NCBI GenBank assembly: GCA_018066805.1
Contig: JAGPVX010000017.1
Location: 1-61,583 of the forward strand
Direction: 5' to 3'
Length of the DNA stretch: 61,583 nucleotides
Source of the DNA: Paraperlucidibaca sp.
GTDB lineage: Bacteria > Pseudomonadota > Gammaproteobacteria > Pseudomonadales > Moraxellaceae
Both the position numbers and the translations under genes were made by a program. Below are positions 49,255 to 57,710 of the stretch, piece after piece. The first letter of the stretch is position 1. Every line of letters begins with the position of its first letter. The notes below the pieces were generated by a model. The model had not been told where the DNA came from. It did not search any database and saw only the letters and a program-made list of their open reading frames with translations.

Positions 49255-50241
49255 TTAGGAAAGCAAATGCGCCACGCCGTCACGTTCTTCAAGCAGCTCA
49301 TTGAGCGTGAAGTCCATGCGTTCACGTGAGAAGGCATCAATTTCTAAGCCTTCAACGCGTGTGTATTCGCCGTTTGCACAAGTCACTGGCACGCCGTACA
49401 TGACACCTTCTGGGATGCCGTAGCTACCGTCGGATGGAATGCCCATGGTGACCCATTTGCCATTGGTGCCTAGGGCCCAATCGTGCATGTGGTCAATGGC
49501 AGCGTTGGCAGCAGAGGCTGCTGACGACAAGCCGCGAGCTTCGATGATGGCGCCGCCGCGCTTGCCAACGGTTGGCAAGAACACATTACGGTTCCAGTCT
49601 TCATCGTTGATCATGTCTTTAACGCTAGCACCAGCGATAGTGGCGAAGCGGTAATCGGCATACATAGTTGGTGAGTGGTTGCCCCACACGGTCATGGTTT
49701 CAATGGCGGCAACGTCTTTACCAGTTTTGCTGGCCAACTGCGATAGGGCGCGGTTGTGGTCTAAACGCAGCATGGCAGTGAAGTTTTTCGCTGGTAGATC
49801 AGGTGCTGATTTCATGGCGATATAGGCGTTGGTGTTAGCTGGGTTGCCAACGACCAACACTTTGACATTGCGCGATGCCACGTCGTTTAAGGCCTTGCCT
49901 TGCACGGTGAAGATTTTCGCGTTTTCTTGCAAAAGATCGCTACGTTCCATGCCTGGGCCGCGTGGGCGAGCGCCAACGAGCAGGGCGTAGTCAGCATCTT
50001 TGAAAGCAACATTTGGGTCATCGCTACCAACCATGCCGGCCAGCAGTGGGAATGCGCAGTCGTCGAGCTCCATCATCACGCCTTTTAGCGCAGCCTGGGC
50101 TTTCTCGAAAGGCACTTCCAGCATTTGTAAAATAACGGGCTGGTCTTTGCCGAGCATTTCGCCAGAGGCAATGCGGAACAATAGGCTATAACCGATTTGG
50201 CCGGCGGCGCCGGTAACTGCTACGCGAACGGGCTGTTTCAT
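49255..50241 (-). CDS. mdh: Malate dehydrogenase (NAD), lactate/malate family
   Basis: Mdh interconverts malate and oxaloacetate in the TCA cycle. From ATG 50241 (328 aa) it begins [20 protein letters not shown]. It shows the substrate arginines in [28 protein letters not shown] and the catalytic histidine in [12 protein letters not shown]. This is the group related to cytosolic/chloroplast MDH rather than the E. coli enzyme. CAGGAG precedes the start; a longer in-frame ORF from 50403 has no support. Confidence 0.96.
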   Translation of the reverse strand: MKQPVRVAVTGAAGQIGYSLLFRIASGEMLGKDQPVILQMLEVPFEKAQAALKGVMMELDDCAFPLLAGMVGSDDPNVAFKDADYALLVGARPRGPGMERSDLLQENAKIFTVQGKALNDVASRNVKVLVVGNPANTNAYIAMKSAPDLPAKNFTAMLRLDHNRALSQLASKTGKDVAAIETMTVWGNHSPTMYADYRFATIAGASVKDMINDEDWNRNVFLPTVGKRGGAIIEARGLSSAASAANAAIDHMHDWALGTNGKWVTMGIPSDGSYGIPEGVMYGVPVTCANGEYTRVEGLEIDAFSRERMDFTLNELLEERDGVAHLLS

Positions 50242-50385
50242 GAATAAAACTCCTGATGGGGCGTTTGAATAGAGGTTGTCTGGGGTCATGAGCGGATAGC
50301 CCAGGTGACAACACAAGCCGTGGGCGATTGTACAAGCCTGTCGCGAAACTTGCGACTGAAAATGCCGCCGCTTATCGCGTGATTT

Positions 50386-50394
50386 TGCTAGACT
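50386..50394 (+). promoter_or_regulatory. Extended -10 promoter candidate for the QueD-family gene
   Basis: TGC-TAGACT lies 48 nt upstream of the ATG at 50443. If used, transcription would start after an in-frame ATG at 50395, supporting the later start. Confidence 0.45.
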
Positions 50395-50442
50395 ATGGAC
50401 CACGAAGAGCTGGTTTTTCCCTACGATATTGCGAGTGAGTAC

Positions 50443-51045
50443 ATGTTAATTCGAAAGCTGTTTCGCTTTGAAAATGCGCATATTGTGCGTAATTGCAGTA
50501 GCGATCGCTGTAAGCGCTCGATTCATGGCCACAGCTATCAAGTAGAAGTTCTGCTCGAAGCCCACGCCTTAGATAACGGCCAAATGGTCTACGACTTTGG
50601 CCTGATGAAAGACGATATTCGTAATCTTATCGATGCCTTTGATCACGCTGTGGCGTTTTGGGATGAAGATGACGCCGACTATATTGCCGCGTGTAAGCAG
50701 TTTAGCGCGCGTTGGGTTGCCTTACCGGTATCGCCATCGGCAGAGCAGTTTTCAAGAGTATTTTTCACGCTAGTTGACCGTGCATTAATCCTTACCGATA
50801 TGGCTAATGGCGAGCAAGATGTGCGACTGCACTCAGTCATTGTTCATGAAACTACTACTGGCTACGCCCAGTGCTTTCGCGATGACATCGATAATCCGCG
50901 CATTGGCCCTATTGATATGGCGCGCGTTGAGTTCTCTGAACAAGTGCAAGAAGAATGGCCAGACAGCACGCTTTGGCAGCGCCTGCAGCGAGGTGAGCGC
51001 AAGCAGAATCCAGTGGTTGTGCAGCAAGTTATTGCCAAGCAGTAA
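50443..51045 (+). CDS. 6-pyruvoyl-tetrahydropterin synthase / QueD-family protein
   Basis: The 200-residue protein belongs to the PTPS/QueD fold: zinc histidines are seen in FENAHIV and [10 protein letters not shown], with a cysteine five residues before HGH (QueD catalytic cysteine region), [20 protein letters not shown], and the late glutamate in VHETTTGY. It is longer than E. coli QueD (about 120 aa), with an insertion after the first half. No other queuosine genes are nearby. ATG 50443 is preferred over 50395 on family alignment and the promoter position. Confidence 0.82.
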   Translation: MLIRKLFRFENAHIVRNCSSDRCKRSIHGHSYQVEVLLEAHALDNGQMVYDFGLMKDDIRNLIDAFDHAVAFWDEDDADYIAACKQFSARWVALPVSPSAEQFSRVFFTLVDRALILTDMANGEQDVRLHSVIVHETTTGYAQCFRDDIDNPRIGPIDMARVEFSEQVQEEWPDSTLWQRLQRGERKQNPVVVQQVIAKQ

Positions 51046-51119
51046 TTCGCTGTCACGACACTGTCATCTATCTAGGCTTAACTCTCCTGACCAAATAAAA
51101 AGTCAGAAGAGAGAAAAGT

Positions 51120-51212
51120 ATGGACATGGAACGAGAAGAGTTTTGGGAACGCGATGAGCTAGAACTTTGGCTAAGCGATGAACCAAACGTTGATGATGCT
51201 GTTGAAATCTAA
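51120..51212 (+). CDS. Possible 30-residue highly acidic small protein
   Basis: A short ORF starts ATG at 51120 with AGAAGAGAG 6-14 nt upstream as a weak ribosome-binding site. It encodes a peptide with 13 acidic residues of 30 and three aromatic residues (FWERDELELW in the middle). It fills the gap between the QueD-family gene and nadK. I know no family for it. Chance occurrence cannot be excluded. Confidence 0.4.
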   Translation: MDMEREEFWERDELELWLSDEPNVDDAVEI

Positions 51213-51271
51213 AACCCGCACCTAAAATATAGCCGCAGTTATTGAAACGCCTTTCGCCCATTGAGTGTAGT

Positions 51272-51280
51272 CGCTAGACT
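51272..51280 (+). promoter_or_regulatory. -10 promoter candidate for nadK
   Basis: CGC-TAGACT lies 26 nt upstream of the nadK ATG and shares TAGACT with the box upstream of the QueD-family gene. Confidence 0.4.
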
Positions 51281-51306
51281 AATCGCAACGCGCTAAAGGT
51301 TAGCCC

Positions 51307-52188
51307 ATGGATTCCTTTCGAAATATTGGCTTAATGGGCCGCCCCGGCAATGCCGCGGTGGCTGACACATTAAGCGATCTGCATCGTTACCTCGTCGCTC
51401 AAGGCCGTCACGTCATTTATGACGATGATACGGCTGAGATCATGGGGCGCGATGATATTCAAGTTTGTTCAAAAGCTCAGCTCGGTGAAGCCTGCGACCT
51501 GATTATTGTTGTCGGTGGTGATGGCTCTTTGCTGCACGCTGGCCGCACGCTCGCTCGTGCAAATACTCCTGTGCTTGGCATTAACCGTGGCCGTTTGGGC
51601 TTTCTCACCGATATTTTGCCGAGTGAGATAGAGCAGCAAGTGGGCGCAGTTTTATCTGGGCAGTACAGCGAGGATGTGCGCTTTTTGCTAAGTGCCACCG
51701 TAGTGCGTAATGGCCGTGAAGAGAGTGAGATGCTGGCGCTTAATGATGTCATTTTGCACACCGGCACCACTGTACACATGATCGAGTTTGAGCTTTATAT
51801 TGAGGGCCAGTTCGTTTATCGACTGCGTTCCGATGGCCTAATTATCTCCACACCGACAGGCTCCACGGCTTATGCCTTATCCGGTGGCGGTCCAATTTTG
51901 CATCCAAAACTCGATGCCATCGGCCTTGTGCCCATGCATCCACACACGCTCAGCAGCCGACCCATTGTTGTCGATGGCAATAGCGAAATTAAGATTCTAG
52001 TATTGTCGGACATCCCGCCGCGCGTGAGTACCGATGGCCAGCCCGGGCAGATTTTGCAGGCCGGCGATTGGATTTATGTGCGTAAGCATCCATTCAAATT
52101 GCGCTTATTGCACCCACCAGGCCATGATTTTTATGCCGCTTGCCGCACCAAACTCGGCTGGAATAGCCATCAAGCCGGCATCGATTAA
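51307..52188 (+). CDS. nadK: NAD kinase
   Basis: NadK phosphorylates NAD to NADP. The 293-residue protein has the ATP-NAD kinase core GGDGSLLHAGRTL with the catalytic aspartate, GINRGRLGFLTDI and STPTGSTAYALSGGGPI. Length and motifs are typical. A DUF1315 gene follows after 25 nt, probably in the same transcript. Confidence 0.96.
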   Translation: MDSFRNIGLMGRPGNAAVADTLSDLHRYLVAQGRHVIYDDDTAEIMGRDDIQVCSKAQLGEACDLIIVVGGDGSLLHAGRTLARANTPVLGINRGRLGFLTDILPSEIEQQVGAVLSGQYSEDVRFLLSATVVRNGREESEMLALNDVILHTGTTVHMIEFELYIEGQFVYRLRSDGLIISTPTGSTAYALSGGGPILHPKLDAIGLVPMHPHTLSSRPIVVDGNSEIKILVLSDIPPRVSTDGQPGQILQAGDWIYVRKHPFKLRLLHPPGHDFYAACRTKLGWNSHQAGID

Positions 52189-52213
52189 TCCATTTTAAGT
52201 TTCAGAGAGTGAC

Positions 52214-52483
52214 ATGAACGAAGCCGTATTAGCGCGCATGCTCGATGTACTAACGCCAGACATCGTTGCCAACTTAAAGCGTGCGGTGGAACTGGGTAAA
52301 TGGCCGGATGGCAAGCGCCTAACGCGCGAGCAATTAGAAACCTGCATGCAGGCGGTTATTGTCTGGGAGAAACAGCATTTGCCGGTACAAGAGCACAGCG
52401 GCTACATCCATAAAGAGCAAAAGGAAGGTGAGGTCTGCGACGACCCATCAGTGGTAGAAAAGCCGGTTAAGTTTCTGCACTAA
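52214..52483 (+). CDS. DUF1315 (YeaC-like) protein
   Basis: The 89-residue protein matches the YeaC-type family: an N-terminal helical block ARMLDVLTPDIVANLKRAVE followed by LGKWPDGKRLTREQLETCMQ and VIVWEKQHLP. Its function is unknown. AGAGAGTGAC lies upstream of the ATG. It follows nadK by 25 nt and converges on the DUF6231-like gene with a 9-nt gap. Confidence 0.85.
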   Translation: MNEAVLARMLDVLTPDIVANLKRAVELGKWPDGKRLTREQLETCMQAVIVWEKQHLPVQEHSGYIHKEQKEGEVCDDPSVVEKPVKFLH

Positions 52484-52492
52484 ACAACTGAT

Positions 52493-53038
52493 TTACCAGC
52501 GAAACCTATTCCAGTTTTCTGGGTTTGCCCAGAACCGTGGATTGAGCCAGTCGGGCACTGGCTTATAGGTTTTAATATCAAAGCTCCAAGCCTCGATGAG
52601 CTGCTGCTCTTGCTCAAATCGTGCGTGACGTTGCATGCCTAGCGCCAGTAAGTCGGCGGCCTGCCAGCGAAATGCATCGACAGGAATAAACGCCAGTACC
52701 TGCCGCGCATGCAAGTCACGCAGGCTCGATAGCAGGTGTAGCGCTTGGCTCGCTGTTAGCGTGTCGGGCAGGTGGGCAATGGCGAGAGCATAGCGCTTTT
52801 GCCACGGCTCGCTGAGCAAAGCGCTGGCTGTACGCGTTGTCCATTGCGCATTGTTTGGCGGTAAAACGGCAGCATCTGAGACCCACAAGCAGTCTGCGTC
52901 TGTGCTGATGTGAGCAATAGCCTCGGCGAGCAAATGCGCTGCTGCGGGAGCGAGTGTTGATGTCGCCGAGGCGATTTTAGCGCCGTTGGACGTGGCATCA
53001 TCGGGCTTAGCTTGGTCGGGCATGGCTTCATCGGGCAT
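52493..53038 (-). CDS. DUF6231-like protein, unknown function
   Basis: The 181-residue protein opens with a low-complexity run of three related pentapeptides (MPDEA, MPDQA, KPDDA) encoded by near-identical 15-nt units. It continues as an Ala/Leu-rich globular domain ending in the aromatic PVPDWLNPRFWANPENWNRF. I associate it with the DUF6231 family found near pepN in Pseudomonas. No function is known. The true start may be an ATG inside the repeat (53038 or 53023). It is divergent from the DUF2797 gene. Confidence 0.7.
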   Translation of the reverse strand: MPDEAMPDQAKPDDATSNGAKIASATSTLAPAAAHLLAEAIAHISTDADCLWVSDAAVLPPNNAQWTTRTASALLSEPWQKRYALAIAHLPDTLTASQALHLLSSLRDLHARQVLAFIPVDAFRWQAADLLALGMQRHARFEQEQQLIEAWSFDIKTYKPVPDWLNPRFWANPENWNRFRW

Positions 53039-53076
53039 AGCAATATCCTATTTTCGCCCCAACACAAGGAGCCGAT

Positions 53077-53898
53077 ATGCGCGGTACTGTACGGAAAATG
53101 CGAGTCGATCAACAGACCTTAGGTAGCGATGACCTACGTTATTTTTTGCCCTTAGACGGCATCGATTTTTCGCTCAATGAGCATATCGGCCAATCACTGC
53201 GCATCAGCTGCTCTGAGCGTATCACCTGTGTCGGCTGCGGTAAGTCGAGCAATAAGTCGTTTAGTCAGGGCTATTGCTATCGCTGCCTGACCACGCTCGC
53301 GGCCTGCGACATGTGCATCATGAAGCCGGAAACCTGCCATCATCATCTGGGCACTTGCCGCGAGCCGAGCTGGGGAGAGGCCAATTGCATGATCCCGCAC
53401 ATTGTTTATTTAGCAAACTCTACTGGCGTGAAGGTGGGTATTACCCGCGAAACACAAATTCCTACGCGCTGGGTTGACCAAGGGGCAGGGCAGGCCTTAC
53501 CGATTTTTCGCGTTGCGACACGGCGTTTGTCAGGATTGATTGAGGTCGTGCTGGCTGAGCACATCAGTGACAAAACCAAATGGCAGGCCCTAGTCAAAGG
53601 CGATTATGCCGATATGGATTTAGTTGCTGAGCGTGAGCGGTTGTTTGAGCTCTGTCATGCCGAGCTAGATGCGCTGATGGCGGAATACCCTAGTCAAATC
53701 GAGCCACTAGAAGCAGAGGTGTTAGCCTTAGGTTATCCAGTGCAACAGTTTGCGCTGAAGGCTAAGTCACTTGCGCCAGAAAAAGGCGTGGTTGAGGGCG
53801 TGCTGACCGGCATTAAAGGCCAATATTTATTATTCGATACGGGCGTGCTCAATGTACGCAAATACACCGGTTATGAATGGGAAGTGACTGTGCTATGA
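53077..53898 (+). CDS. DUF2797 protein with zinc-binding cysteines
   Basis: The 273-residue protein has a cysteine/histidine-rich N-terminal half (CVGCGKSSNK, CYRCLTTLAACDMC, then CHHHLGTC and further Cys), consistent with two zinc sites. A second part (HIVYLANSTGVKVGIT ... RWVDQGA) resembles a GIY-YIG-like nuclease core. The function of the family is unknown to me. AAGGAG precedes the ATG. Its stop overlaps the pepN start as ATGA. Confidence 0.82.
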   Translation: MRGTVRKMRVDQQTLGSDDLRYFLPLDGIDFSLNEHIGQSLRISCSERITCVGCGKSSNKSFSQGYCYRCLTTLAACDMCIMKPETCHHHLGTCREPSWGEANCMIPHIVYLANSTGVKVGITRETQIPTRWVDQGAGQALPIFRVATRRLSGLIEVVLAEHISDKTKWQALVKGDYADMDLVAERERLFELCHAELDALMAEYPSQIEPLEAEVLALGYPVQQFALKAKSLAPEKGVVEGVLTGIKGQYLLFDTGVLNVRKYTGYEWEVTVL

Positions 53899-56552
53899 AG
53901 ACCGAAACAGGTGTGGCGGCAAAGACAATTTATCTGAAGGATTACCAAGCACCGCATTACACGCTCGAGCACACAGAGTTGCACTTTGAGTTGCTCGGCG
54001 ACTATACGGAAGTCAGCGCTGAGTTGCGCTTTAAGCGCGCTTTAACCGCTCCTAAAGAAGCTGTTTTAACCTTGCTAGGCGCCGATTTAGAGCTACTAAG
54101 TGTGGCTTGGAGTGGCCAGCTTCTGAGTGCCAATGATTGGCAATGGCAAGATGAAAAGTGGCAGTTCGCCGGCGCCGGTGAAGGCGGGGTGCTGAGCACT
54201 AAAGTGCGCATTTATCCCGACCAAAATCTCGCGCTAGAGGGTTTGTATCGCTCGCACGGCCTCTATTGCACGCAATGCGAGGCTGAAGGCTTTCGCAAAA
54301 TCACGCTTTATCCTGATCGCCCCGATGTGCTGTCGACATTTCGCACCACCATCGTAGCTGATAAAGCCAGCTGCCCCGTGCTGCTCTCCAATGGCAACTG
54401 CGTCGCAACAGGCGACTCTGAGAATGGCCGCCACTGGGCAACATGGGAAGATCCGCACCCCAAACCCAGCTATTTATTCGCCTTAGTGGCCGGCGATTTA
54501 GCAGTATTGCGCGATAGCTTTACCACCGTCAGTGGCCGTGAAGTTGCACTAGAGATTTACACTGCTGAAGTTGACCAAGATAAGTGTGATCACGCCATGC
54601 GTTCGCTGCAAGCCGCCATGCGCTGGGATGAAGAGCGCTACGGCTGCGAGTACGATTTAGACCGTTACATGATTGTGGCAGTGTCGCATTTCAATATGGG
54701 GGCGATGGAAAACAAAGGCCTAAATGTCTTCAATACCAGCTGTGTCTTAGCGCATCCGGCAACCACGACTGATGCCGGCTTTCAGCGCGTAGAAGCGGTG
54801 GTGGCGCATGAGTATTTTCACAACTGGAGCGGTAATCGTGTGACTTGCCGCGATTGGTTCCAGCTCTGCTTAAAAGAGGGCTTTACGGTATTTCGTGATC
54901 AGCAGTTTTCAGCCGACCAGCTCTCGGCGGTGGTGCAGCGTTTAGAAGACGTCGCCTTCCTGCAAACGCATCAATTCGCTGAGGATGCCGGCCCCTTAGC
55001 GCACGCTGTACGGCCCGAATCATTCGTTGAAATTAATAACTTTTACACGCTCACGATTTATGAAAAAGGCGCAGAAATTGCCCGCATGCTGCACACTTTT
55101 TTAGGTGCCGATGGCTTCCGTCGTGGCAGCGATCATTACTTCAAAACCTACGATGGCCAAGCGGCAATAGTCGAAGACTTTCTCAACAGCATGGCCGTAG
55201 CCAATGGCCTAGATGCCGGCGCGTTTGTTAGCCAATGGCTGCGTTGGTACCGCCAACCTGGCACGCCCGTGGTGAGCGTCAACAGCGTTTGGCAGAAAGA
55301 TATCCAGCGCCTCACGCTGACCTTGACGCAAACTCAATCTTCGAAAAGTAGCTCAACGCCAGAGTCACTCCCCATTCCCGTGCGCTTGGGTTTTATCGGT
55401 AAAGAGGGCGAGCTCTCGACCAGCCTAAATGGCGTAACGGCGAATGAGCATTTACTAGTGTTAGAGCAGGCCGAGCAAAGCTGGCAATTTGATGATGTTT
55501 CGCAAGTGCCAGTGCTATCGCTATTTCGCGATTTCAGCGCGCCAGTTCGCGTCAAAGCTGAGTTTGGCGATGCCGATCTGGCGCAACTCATCCGTCTTGA
55601 TAGCAATAGCTTTAATCGTTGGTCGGCGAGTTACGCTTTGGCCACGCGCGAGATTTTAGCGCTGGCTGAGCAATATCGCAGCGGCGATTTGCGTGCGCAT
55701 CAACCGCAGGAAAGTGCTCTAGCAGCAGCCATTGCTGAGGTTTGGTCGGAACTTGCAGCCAGTGATCCGGCCTTGGCGGCAAAAATGCTGCAACTACCGA
55801 GCTTGGCGTATTTGTCTGATCAAGTGGCCTGTTATGACCCCGAAGCTTTGCAGCGCGCGCGTGAGAGTGTGCTGCTGCAAGTAATAGCACCCTTGCAAAG
55901 CGCATTGGGTACGGTGTTGGCCAAGCAAGAAATGCTCAAGCCATATGTTTACAGCGCACAAGCCATTGCTGCCCGCAGTGTCGAGGCGGTAGCGCTGGAT
56001 GGTTTGGCGCGTTTGCAGTCAGGTGCGGCTGCGGCCATTGCACAACATTGGTTGAAAGAGGCGCCGCATATGAGCGCCGAGCAAGCCGCCTTGACGACAT
56101 TGGTTCATCATCAATTACCCGGTGCCGATGATGCTTTGCAGGCATTTTATGCACGCTGGAAGCATGAGCCGCTAGTGTTGGATCAATGGTTCGCGACCCA
56201 AGCCAGTGCGCCGCAAGCTGAAACACGCGAACGCGTCGAGGCCTTGCTCGCGCACAGCGATTTTGATGCCACTGTGCCCAATCGCGTACGCGCTGTTATT
56301 GGCCAGTTTGCCAACAATAATCCCGTGGCATTTCACGATGCAGAGGGCAGGGGCTATGGCCTAATAGCTAAGCAGTTGCTCGCCATTGATGCGCGTAACC
56401 CGCAACTGGCCTCGCGCCTAGCTGGCGCTTTCGGCATTTGGCAAAAGCTAGATGAGTCTAGGCAAGCGCATATCCTACGAGAACTCGATGGGCTCTTATC
56501 CTGCGATTTATCATCGGATACGAGGGAGACGCTGTCGCGTATTCGCGGCTAA
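53895..56552 (+). CDS. pepN: Aminopeptidase N (M1 metallopeptidase)
   Basis: PepN removes N-terminal residues from peptides produced by Clp, Lon and other proteases. From ATG 53895 (885 aa) it has the M1 exopeptidase motif GAMENKGLN, the zinc-binding HEYFHNW with the second glutamate in LKEGFTVFRD (about 304-330) and the long helical C-terminal domain. The ATG overlaps the DUF2797 stop, so translation is probably coupled. Confidence 0.97.
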   Translation: MKTETGVAAKTIYLKDYQAPHYTLEHTELHFELLGDYTEVSAELRFKRALTAPKEAVLTLLGADLELLSVAWSGQLLSANDWQWQDEKWQFAGAGEGGVLSTKVRIYPDQNLALEGLYRSHGLYCTQCEAEGFRKITLYPDRPDVLSTFRTTIVADKASCPVLLSNGNCVATGDSENGRHWATWEDPHPKPSYLFALVAGDLAVLRDSFTTVSGREVALEIYTAEVDQDKCDHAMRSLQAAMRWDEERYGCEYDLDRYMIVAVSHFNMGAMENKGLNVFNTSCVLAHPATTTDAGFQRVEAVVAHEYFHNWSGNRVTCRDWFQLCLKEGFTVFRDQQFSADQLSAVVQRLEDVAFLQTHQFAEDAGPLAHAVRPESFVEINNFYTLTIYEKGAEIARMLHTFLGADGFRRGSDHYFKTYDGQAAIVEDFLNSMAVANGLDAGAFVSQWLRWYRQPGTPVVSVNSVWQKDIQRLTLTLTQTQSSKSSSTPESLPIPVRLGFIGKEGELSTSLNGVTANEHLLVLEQAEQSWQFDDVSQVPVLSLFRDFSAPVRVKAEFGDADLAQLIRLDSNSFNRWSASYALATREILALAEQYRSGDLRAHQPQESALAAAIAEVWSELAASDPALAAKMLQLPSLAYLSDQVACYDPEALQRARESVLLQVIAPLQSALGTVLAKQEMLKPYVYSAQAIAARSVEAVALDGLARLQSGAAAAIAQHWLKEAPHMSAEQAALTTLVHHQLPGADDALQAFYARWKHEPLVLDQWFATQASAPQAETRERVEALLAHSDFDATVPNRVRAVIGQFANNNPVAFHDAEGRGYGLIAKQLLAIDARNPQLASRLAGAFGIWQKLDESRQAHILRELDGLLSCDLSSDTRETLSRIRG

Positions 56553-56571
56553 GGTTTAATTCCCTCTGTGT

Positions 56572-56611
56572 TGGCGCGCGGTGTCTCTTGCCGCGCGCCA
56601 TGGCGTATAAT
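56572..56611 (+). promoter_or_regulatory. GC-rich hairpin followed by a -10 box before pyrD
   Basis: TGGCGCGCGG (56572-56581) pairs with CCGCGCGCCA (56591-56600) over a 9-nt loop, and a perfect TATAAT follows at 56606-56611, 31 nt before the pyrD ATG. The hairpin may end pepN transcripts. No good -35 is seen because the hairpin occupies that place. Confidence 0.45.
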
Positions 56612-56642
56612 CTGCGCCTCTTGATGCTGTGGGAAATGACTG

Positions 56643-57710
56643 ATGTGGTATCCGTTGGCGCGCGCCGCCTTGTTCCAATTTGAGCCTGAAACTGCGCATC
56701 ACGTCGCGCTTGGCGGTCTACGCTGGGCTGAACGCATGGGCTTTATGCAGCGTTGGCCGCAACCACCAACACAGCCTGTTTCAGTGCTTGGTCTAGATTT
56801 CCCCAATCCTGTTGGTCTTTCTGCTGGTCTCGATAAAAACGGTGACTACATCGATGCCATGGCCGCATTAGGCTTTGGCTTTATCGAAATTGGCACCACC
56901 ACGCCACGCCCACAACCTGGCAATCCACAGCCGCGCATGTTTCGCCTACCAGCGGCGGGTGCCATCATCAATCGTCTAGGCTTTAATAACGATGGCGTGG
57001 ATGCCCTCGTGCGCAATGTTCAGCGCGCTAAATTTGCCGGCATCTTAGGCATTAATATCGGTAAAAATGCGGATACGCCGGTGGAAAATGCCGCCGACGA
57101 CTATCTGATTTGCTTAGAAAAAGTCTATGCCCACGCGAGTTACATCACGGTCAATATTTCCTCGCCAAACACGCAGGGTTTGCGCAGTCTGCAAGGTGAA
57201 GCTGCACTGCAACGTTTATTAGAGGTGTTGAAATCTAAGCAGCTCGAGCTTGCCGCAACGCACGGTAAATACGTGCCTTTGCTGGTGAAAATTGCGCCTG
57301 ATTTAGCCTTAGTAGAAGTCGAGTCGATGGCTAAAGTTTTTCTTGAGCAAGGCATCGATGGCGTTATTGCGACAAACACCACCATCGGTCGCCAAGCTGT
57401 AGCTGGCCTGCAGTATGCCGATGAAGCTGGTGGCTTAAGCGGTCGCCCAGTGCGCGAATCAGCCACACGCGTATTGCGTGAGCTGAATGCTGCACTCGAT
57501 GGCAAACTGCCTTTGATCGGCGTTGGCGGCATTGCCAATGCCGATTCAGCAGCTGAAAAAATTCAAGCCGGCGCATCTTTGTTGCAGGTCTATACCGGTT
57601 TTATTTATGAGGGGCCTGATGTGATACGCCAAGCAATTTTGGGTGCCTCGCGCGCCATGCAACAGAAAGCCGCGCAGCAGGCGGAAGCAGTCGTGAGCCG
57701 TGAATCATGA
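56643..57710 (+). CDS. pyrD: Dihydroorotate dehydrogenase (quinone), class 2
   Basis: PyrD oxidises dihydroorotate to orotate and passes electrons to quinone at the inner membrane. The 355-residue protein has the N-terminal membrane-associating helices of class 2 ([20 protein letters not shown]), FMN-binding [10 protein letters not shown] and GVGGI, and the catalytic serine in [12 protein letters not shown] (Ser173/174). It overlaps rlmL by 4 nt (ATGA). Confidence 0.96.
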   Translation: MWYPLARAALFQFEPETAHHVALGGLRWAERMGFMQRWPQPPTQPVSVLGLDFPNPVGLSAGLDKNGDYIDAMAALGFGFIEIGTTTPRPQPGNPQPRMFRLPAAGAIINRLGFNNDGVDALVRNVQRAKFAGILGINIGKNADTPVENAADDYLICLEKVYAHASYITVNISSPNTQGLRSLQGEAALQRLLEVLKSKQLELAATHGKYVPLLVKIAPDLALVEVESMAKVFLEQGIDGVIATNTTIGRQAVAGLQYADEAGGLSGRPVRESATRVLRELNAALDGKLPLIGVGGIANADSAAEKIQAGASLLQVYTGFIYEGPDVIRQAILGASRAMQQKAAQQAEAVVSRES

